From: Ophiothrix spiculata
Lineage: Eukaryota; Echinodermata; Ophiuroidea; Amphilepidida; Ophiotrichidae
NCBI GenBank assembly: GCA_000969725.1
Contig: JXSR01S015524.1
DNA length: 27,869 nt
Direction: 5' to 3' (one strand)
Part shown: positions 22,336 through 27,869 of the stretch, in pieces
Position numbering within the stretch: the stretch's first letter is position 1
How the letters are laid out: every line of letters starts with the position of its first letter
The notes under the pieces: model-generated
What the model saw: the letters and a program-made list of their open reading frames with translations, nothing else
Told to the model about the DNA's origin: nothing
The model's database searches: none
Translations under genes and position numbers: made by a program

Positions 22336-23390
22336 GAACTCTTCATCCAATTAAAACTATTTTGATTGAAGTAAAATGAAGGTCATATCAGCTTTCATTT
22401 CAAATCACTTTACGTAAAATCCATCTCTGAAGGAAAATCTATATCAATGCCATTCATCATAAATCAAACAAAACTAGTCATTTACAAGTGCAGTTTGAAG
22501 GTATAATACAATTTCAAGTCAACAAATTATTAAAGCACCAGAAATCAAAGAAATAATGATGATATGTAAACAATGAAAATATCAACTAGAGGAAAAAAAT
22601 ATCATAAAGGAAATTGTCACTTTTTCCCTCTATTTTCCGAAATAATTATTTCTCATCGGTCCATTGCATTTAATACAATTTATTCGAACTTTTCAACGCT
22701 CAATCTACTTAATTCCAATCCTTCTTGATGCACAAATATCCCGCGGAAAATAAAATGCAACTAAGAATACATCTATAGAGGATCAACAAGTAAAGCTGGC
22801 GATTTGAAATTAATGAACAGAAATAAGTACCTGCATAATCCCAAGAGAATTGTGAGCACGTTGAGTGAGGAGATCTCAATTGTATTTATATGGATGTTGA
22901 CAAGAAGACTATGATAAGAAAGCCCAAAAATGAAGAGCTACAAGTAACAACAAAACAGCAAAACCATGCAAGTGCAGTGATGCCGTCAATACTTGTAAAT
23001 TGTGTGCTTACATTTCATGTAGGGAGGAGGTAGAAAGAGAAAACAATTGAAGGGAGATAAATTGAAAGTCTTAAAATGCCACAGTGGTTATCGTAAAAAA
23101 TCCTTGAAATGTATATCAGTAATATCAAGATTGCATCTTTTGTGATGATAAAAGTATTATCCGTCTGTGATCAAATATATAGCTGAGTCAAGTTGACATT
23201 GACGGATAATATTTCTCTTCATGTTTCTATTCTAGATATTATCTTGTATCTGGACATAACATATTGTTTTCAAACTGAATAATTTTTGTATTTGAGTGTT
23301 GAATGAACATGATGAATTTCTTTACATGGAAATGTATTATATGGGTTTACTGAATCTTGCAACGGCAAATGGAATAAGCTGAATGTTTTA
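22336..23390 (+). repeat. 1.45 kb repeat family, copy E (tail missing)
   Basis: Begins with GAACTCTTCATCCAATTAAA and follows copy D as far as TTGCAACGGCAAATGGAATAAG, then joins directly to an internal part of the next unit. The short frame reads MNRNKYLHNPKRIVSTLSEE. Confidence 0.9.
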
Positions 23391-24132
23391 AGGAAAATTG
23401 TCATAAAGGTAATTGTCACTTCTTCCCGCTATTTTCTGAAATAATTCTTTCTCATCGGTCAATTGCATTTAATACAATTTATACGAACTTTTCAACGCTC
23501 AATCTACTTAATTCCAATCCTTCTTGATGCACAAATATCCCGCGGAAAATAAAATGCAACTAAGAATACATCTACAGAGGATCAACAAGTAAAGCTGGCG
23601 ATTTGAAATTAATGAACAGAAATAAGTACCTGTATTATCCCAAGAGATATGTGAGCACGTTGTTTGGAGAGATCTCATTTGTATTATATGGAAAATTAAA
23701 ACAAATATGAAGAGCTACAAGTAACAGCAAAACAACAAAACCACGCAACTGCAATGATCCAAATCTTGACTTTACATGTACATGTAGGAACTAAAAGAGA
23801 AAAAGTTGAAAGTCTTTAAATGTCACAGTGTTTATCGCCGAAGATCCTTGAAATGTATATCAGTAAAATCAAAAGAACATCGTCTGTAATGATCAAGGTA
23901 TTATCCTTCTGTGATCCAAATAAATATCTTACTCAGGTAGACATTGACGGATAATGTTTCTCTTCATGTTTCTAGTTTAGATAATATCTTGTATCTTGAC
24001 ATATCATATTTTTTTAAATCCAGATAATCTGTGTATTTTGAGTGTTGAATGAACATGATGAATTTCTTTACATGGAAATGTTTTATATGAGTTACTGAAT
24101 CTTGCAACGGCAAATGAAATTAGCTCACTCGT
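23391..24132 (+). repeat. 1.45 kb repeat family, copy F (left part)
   Basis: Starts inside the unit (AAAATTGTCATAAAGGTAATT) and continues to TTAGCTCACTCG, where a TTAA-flanked insertion interrupts it. The short frame reads MNRNKYLYYPKRYVSTLFGE and ends YGKLKQI, closer to copy D than to B, C and E. Confidence 0.9.
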
Positions 24133-24895
24133 TTAAGGGTACGAGGAATCCATATGCTCAGGAAAATGTGAATCCTAACTATTTTTCAATCATGAAAAGA
24201 TAAATAGTTTCCACTGCCTTTGCGGGGACTCGAACCATGGATTATGGCGGGGGTTAGTCATGCATTACGAAGCGAGAGATCTACCGCTGAGCTATCAAGG
24301 CAGCGTTGAGATTGTGAACTAAAATTTAAAACATAAACATTAGAATGCCGTTTTTTTCTTTTGTTTACATAAAAATTGCAATTATTGCCTCATTGGAATG
24401 CTCAATTTGTAAGTAAATTATGCGAATGCGTATATCAGACAAAATGTAGATAATGTAGATACTTAAAACAGGCAATTCACAGCTCAAACAGGGCGAACTC
24501 AGATTCGTAATTCATGTCCGGTTTTTCGGGCAAAACAACCCGGGTTTGTTACATTATCATTCAAAATCAACTCAGCATATTTATAAATCATTGTTTGTAA
24601 TTCAATAAGAAGTACCAAGCCTACAATCTGTCAAAGTATGAAACCAGTCGAATTGTTCGAACATCATGAAATTATGAGGTTTCGGCGAAAAAGGGTCAAC
24701 TTTTTCAAGGTAGTCTTTAGGCGTCATTTTGACCTTGAAAATGGACGTGAAATCACTAGTTTCATTTACAAATATAAGACTCTATTTAACATGTACGCCA
24801 AAAATCGTGATATTCTAATAGGTGAAAGTAGGTAAAAACTTGCAGTGAACACGACATTCAGCCGAGCGAGAAGTTTTTAGGGACTGTAGCCTTAA
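24133..24895. mobile_element. 755 bp insertion flanked by TTAA inside repeat copy F
   Basis: TTAA stands at 24133-24136 and 24892-24895. The repeat unit on the left (TTAGCTCACTCG) resumes on the right (AAGTTATCCGACTGATTTC); copies C and D read straight through this point. So 24137-24891 is an insertion. Its ends, GGGTACGAG and inverted GGCTACAGT, match only weakly. TTAA suggests piggyBac or Kolobok. A 65-codon plus frame (24638-24835) is unrecognised and is not a transposase. Confidence 0.75.
24214..24303 (-). tRNA. tRNA-like sequence, probably pseudogene (Thr CGT-like anticodon)
   Basis: The minus strand carries TAGCTCAGCGG (A box, 24284-24294) and a perfect B box, GGTTCGAGTCC (24226-24236). 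The ends CTGCCTT and AAGGCAG pair over seven bases. The loop TTCGTAA would give anticodon CGT. Against function: the anticodon stem does not pair, the T-stem has mismatches, and about 20 extra bases lie between the anticodon region and the T-arm. I take it as a degenerate tRNA or SINE head carried by the insertion. Confidence 0.5.
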
Positions 24896-25045
24896 AGTTA
24901 TCCGACTGATTTCTGATTACAGAGCATATCTATTTTTCAAATAATTTGAGCGATGGTTTTTAAAACACATTTTCTAAAACATGTCGCAGTTACATGTAAA
25001 AAAACCCCCGAAACTGACTGCTTAAGTGGTGGTGCACTTGTAAAA
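24896..25045 (+). repeat. 1.45 kb repeat family, copy F (right part, truncated)
   Basis: Matches 20395-20540 of copy C: CTGATTTCTGATTACAGAGCAT, GCGATGGTTTTTAAAA, GTCGCAGTTACATGTAAAAA, TGCTTAAGTGGTG. Similarity then ends. The 84-codon frame at 24953-25207 starts inside this non-coding repeat and is not supported as a gene. Confidence 0.8.
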
Positions 25046-25343
25046 GAAGAGGTGACATGGACATGGAAGAAGATGAAAGAGATGGGAGGAAAGAGAAGAG
25101 ATGAATTAAAGAAACATAATACTTTCGTATGTATTAAATATTTGATCGACTACCACCGTACGGATAACGAATTGAACGTATACCTAACGGATAAACTGTA
25201 TGGATAACGTATTGAACGTATTTCTAACGAACACATGACGAACAACAATGTATACCTAAAGCATGTTGGGTCTATGCGGCGATGTGTGACAGAGCCTTTA
25301 GATATAAAATGCGAGCAGATATATCAAGCTTCAAATTATCCTT
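25046..25343. other. Spacer with a short two-unit tandem repeat
   Basis: GGATAACG(A/T)ATTGAACGTAT followed by CTAACG occurs at 25162-25189 and 25202-25229, a 40-base period. Nothing else is recognised. Confidence 0.55.
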
Positions 25344-25729
25344 GGGGCAGTCAAATTTGAAATGGATACGGGTGTAAGGCCCGCGCTCCTACAGGAGCTG
25401 GGCTGGGGCATTCGGTGAGAGCACAGGTTCAAAGCATAAGGGGCATTTGGTGAAAGTTTGAATTTTGGCATTCGGTCTGAAAACAATTCAGAAATATTAG
25501 GGCTCATTGGTCAAAGAGTGAGGGGTCAGAATGATTTTGGGCATTTGGTGAGCAAAATTTGGCATTCGGTGAGAGAAAAATATAAAAATATTTTGGGAAA
25601 ATTATGAGCACATGCAATTGTTAGAATTATGGGTCTTTTGGTGAAGCGACGTTGAAAAGGGGGAGGGTCTTTTGAGCCCAGTACTGTTTGACCCTTACAT
25701 ACGCGTTGCCTCCAGAATGGGACTGCCCC
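25344..25729. mobile_element. 386 bp MITE with GGGGCAGTC ends and internal GGCATTCGGTGA repeats
   Basis: GGGGCAGTC at 25344-25352 is the exact inverse of GACTGCCCC at 25721-25729, with weaker similarity inward (ATT.TG, GTAAGG). About seven decayed copies of GGCATTYGGTGA lie inside (near 25408, 25441, 25467, 25500, 25538, 25560, 25631). No target duplication is clear. The minus frame at 25526-25801 is not a gene. Confidence 0.65.
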
Positions 25730-25825
25730 TTGGTTCAATATATCACTTAAGATGTTAAATATATATCTTTGTAAAAGGCAGTAGGACATTAAACTGTACA
25801 AAACAATGTATTTTGTCCATTGATA

Positions 25826-25945
25826 TTAAATTATTTGCTGAGTTAAGGTGGCATTGACGGATCTCATTTCTCAGTACCCTATCAATTCTATATACTTTGT
25901 CTGAATATATCATGAATTGTTTTTAAACAAAATGGTTTATGTAGT
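25826..25945 (+). repeat. Diverged fragment of the 1.45 kb repeat family
   Basis: AAATTATTTGCTGAGTTAAG, GCATTGACGGATCTCATTTCTC and TTCTATATACTTTGTCTGAATATATCATGAATTGTTTT correspond in order to AAATATATTGCGGAGTCAAG, ACATTGACGGATAATATTTCTC and TATTATCTTGTATCTTGACATACCATATTGTTTT of copy D. It is more diverged than copies B-F. Confidence 0.6.
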
Positions 25946-25975
25946 TTACGTGACTATATTAGAGATGTGGAGTCA
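25881..25975 (+). repeat. 95 bp exact direct repeat, copy 1
   Basis: Every base is identical to 27775-27869, the last 95 bases of the window. Since the second copy runs off the edge, the true repeat may be longer. Confidence 0.95.
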
Positions 25976-26469
25976 CAAAGTGAACAGCACAGTTTGCTTG
26001 ATATTTTAGATTTGAAATAGCTATCATAGATTTACTCTCAAATGTGAAAATGGCAAATGTATCTGCGCTGTTTGCTATGACCGATTAGATAATGTCTGTT
26101 TATACTGTAACATGGTGGTGTTTTGACGTTTATTAGAATAATTTAAGCATTATTTGAAAGTTGAACTTCACTTTGTGATCGTGGCTGATGCCTCTATTGT
26201 TGTTGTTGTTTTGCTTGTATTATTAAATACGATGGTAGTTTACACAATTCTGTCTTGTTCTGTAATACATATTGTTCTAAGATCTGAGCTTAGGATAGTC
26301 CATTATGTATATTGCCGAAAAAGACATCACATTGGCTTTGCAAACGACATGACAAGACGTGTTTCAAGGGTTCAAATAAGTCAAAGTGAAAGTATTTGTA
26401 TAGGTTCTTAACAGGTTATTATGCAGGCATAGAATTAAACTTAAAAGATTAAGCTTTGTTGTTGACAAT
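25976..26469. other. Non-coding spacer
   Basis: No gene is recognised. An 85-codon plus frame (26154-26411) has a hydrophobic run (IVVVVLLVLLNTMVVYTIL) but no family resemblance, no conserved copy elsewhere and no signal that it is expressed. Confidence 0.4.
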
Positions 26470-26494
26470 TGTGACGTGTTGCAGCAAAAGGTAC

Positions 26495-26646
26495 CTTATA
26501 AGGCCTGGTGCAGACTCCACCATCGTATAGAATATTTTGCTTAGAATATTCTATGCTGACGACAAAATAACGTGGGTCATCGCGTCATTTTGTCGTCAGC
26601 ATAGAAAATATTCTATACCAAAGTGGAGTCTGAACCGGGTCTTATA
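26495..26646. mobile_element. 140 bp foldback MITE with CTTATA direct flanks
   Basis: The element 26501-26640 is almost all palindrome: arms near 26501-26568 and 26587-26640 share CAGACTCCAC, TATAGAATATT and CTATGCTGACGACAAAAT. CTTATA flanks both sides (26495-26500, 26641-26646). The left arm has about 12 extra bases, a partial repeat of AGAATATT. It inserted right beside the left TIR of the 26470 element. Confidence 0.8.
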
Positions 26647-26890
26647 TAGTCGGAGCTACAAGTGTCTGATTAACAAACTCTTAAAAACGAATCAATAATC
26701 AATATTTTAAGAGAGGGCAATAAACTATATAAATCACCTCTTGCCTTTGTTCCATTGTTATGGCTCCCAGGAACGATGGCTTTAATTTATTATTCTTCAA
26801 ATATGACACTATGATCGAGATAAAGACATGGACATGCTTTTTGGTGTTGTGAAAGCATTTTCAGAGATGATATTTTAGAACGTATTATTA

Positions 26891-27563
26891 ATTGAATACG
26901 CCAGTACAAGAAAAAACCCAACTCCAATAACACCCTTCTGTAAATTAATTATACTTACAAAATATAAATGCATACAAGTCTACTATAACAATTATCTAAC
27001 AATGTTTAAAAAAGTCAACTACAAGGTCAAATGTGACACTATGCTTTCTATTGATTGTCTTAAGAATATACCAATTTATTTCACATTTCCTATCATTTTC
27101 TTGAAATGAAACTTTGCTGGTATTTTGTAGTAATCACTAGGATTGTGAATCTGTCATAAAATCGATTTCGGCAAATTATGACCTTGACATGTATTTTCAC
27201 CTGTAGCGCAAAATGAAGTTTCTGGCATTTACTGCTCATACGGGCTGGAAGGTCACATTTTGTAAGTATAGAGGCCCTGCATGTGACGTAGAATACCGTG
27301 AATATGGCGGATTGCTCAAATGCATTCAATGAAAGTGTGACCATTATCAAATATTTCACATTGTCCCATCAATAAAAATGCACCATTATCAGTAGGTTAA
27401 TTACAGTATTTTATTTAATGGACTGCCGTACGACATATTTACGGGAATGGTCATCAGTCCAAATCCTTTTGTTTGATATCAATCGATAAAAGCATGTAAG
27501 GCCTCTATTATTAACAGAAGGGAACTATTGGAGTTGGGGTTTTCTTGTACTGGCGTATTCAAT
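26891..27563. mobile_element. Nested ~673 bp inverted-repeat element
   Basis: 26891-26940 (ATTGAATACGCCAGTACAAG, then AACCCAACTCCAATA) is inverted at 27515-27563 with only a few differences. It lies wholly within the TGTGACG-ended element but off-centre, which suggests a separate insertion rather than extended TIRs. No transposase frame is present. Confidence 0.7.
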
Positions 27564-27635
27564 TGTTTCTTAACAGTTTGCTAATCATACACTTGTAGCA
27601 ATGACATAAGGTACCTTTAATTCTAACGCGTCACA

Positions 27636-27774
27636 TATTATGACAAATATAAGTATGCTTTAACTCATGTTTTTCGTCTTTCCTTTTGTTTCATGTTGGG
27701 ATTCCTCAACGGCTGGTACGTGTATTTCTTCTACTTTCACACACGCAGGTAAGGCATTACATTAAATTTAAATA
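27636..27774. other. Short spacer
   Basis: Nothing recognisable lies between the TGTGACG element and the terminal 95 bp repeat. Confidence 0.4.
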
Positions 27775-27869
27775 ATCAATTCTATATACTTTGTCTGAAT
27801 ATATCATGAATTGTTTTTAAACAAAATGGTTTATGTAGTTTACGTGACTATATTAGAGATGTGGAGTCA
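27775..27869 (+). repeat. 95 bp exact direct repeat, copy 2 (cut by window end)
   Basis: Identical to 25881-25975 at an offset of 1894 bases. The upstream flank differs (AAATTTAAATA here, CTCAGTACCCT there), so the left boundary of the repeat is visible and the right is not. Confidence 0.95.

Larger units (their letters stand above)
26470..27635. mobile_element. 1166 bp composite element, TGTGACG ends
   Basis: The ends 26470-26498 and 27607-27635 are inverted repeats matching at about 23 of 29 bases, with TGTGACG at the tips and AAAGGTACCTTA inward. The tips match the element at 12742-13410, so the two belong to one family. Other inverted-repeat elements are nested inside. The 88-codon minus frame (27093-27359) is not recognised. 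Confidence 0.7.

Noticed and set aside
24214-24303. Functional tRNA-Thr
   Set aside because: The anticodon stem does not pair, the T-stem has mismatches, and about 20 extra bases sit before the T-arm; kept only as a tRNA-like sequence.
24953-25207. 84-codon charged frame (KEEVTWTWKKMKEMGGKRRDELKK) as a small gene
   Set aside because: Its first part lies in the non-coding tail of the 1.45 kb repeat, and no known motif is present.
26154-26411. Small membrane protein gene
   Set aside because: A GT-rich stretch (TTGTTGTTGTTTTGC) creates the hydrophobic run; nothing else supports expression.

Overview
This window looks like AT-rich, gene-poor eukaryotic nuclear DNA, most likely from a marine invertebrate. 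I could not fix the phylum; an echinoderm or hemichordate is only a guess. The signs are a Penelope-like retroelement remnant with a GIY-YIG-type C-terminus, many short inverted-repeat elements without genes, tRNA-related sequences with pol III A/B boxes, and large diverged duplications. No bacterial gene arrangement, ribosome binding sites or operons are visible. I find no confident intact protein-coding gene. Open frames are short, and most lie inside repeats or change frame between repeat copies.

Layout. 1-2145: AT-rich DNA with one ~135 bp direct repeat pair. 2145-6145: a cluster of palindromic 'TGCTCCAGGAGCA'-like motifs, then four diverged tandem copies of a ~950-990 bp unit, two of which share a 307 bp identical block. 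7513-8108: an inverted pair of Penelope-like 3' ends; one arm keeps an open C-terminal frame, the other is frameshifted, and both carry a hammerhead-ribozyme-like motif after the coding part. 8533-9385: an 853 bp element with perfect 38 bp terminal inverted repeats (TIRs).

9956-12134 and 16893-18838 are two copies of one ~2 kb block. Only the first copy carries a 305 bp G/C-ended insertion flanked by an 8 bp duplication, so the second copy shows the unoccupied site. Both hold a SINE-like tRNA-related sequence. The second contains a 50-N assembly gap inside a poly-A tract. 12742-13844: two more non-autonomous elements, a 669 bp one with TGTGACGCG ends and a 359 bp one flanked by TTAA.

14025-25045: at least six copies or part-copies of a second repeat family (full unit about 1.45 kb), broken by other insertions. 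One is a 755 bp insertion flanked by TTAA that carries a tRNA-like sequence. 25344-27869: a 386 bp element with internal repeats, a nested cluster of inverted-repeat elements, and an exact 95 bp copy of 25881-25975 at the very end of the window.

The features do not form a pathway. The window records repeated transposition, tandem duplication and local homogenisation. The best points for follow-up are the ribozyme-like motif, the two datable insertions, and the 1.45 kb family with its recurrent ~33-residue open frame.
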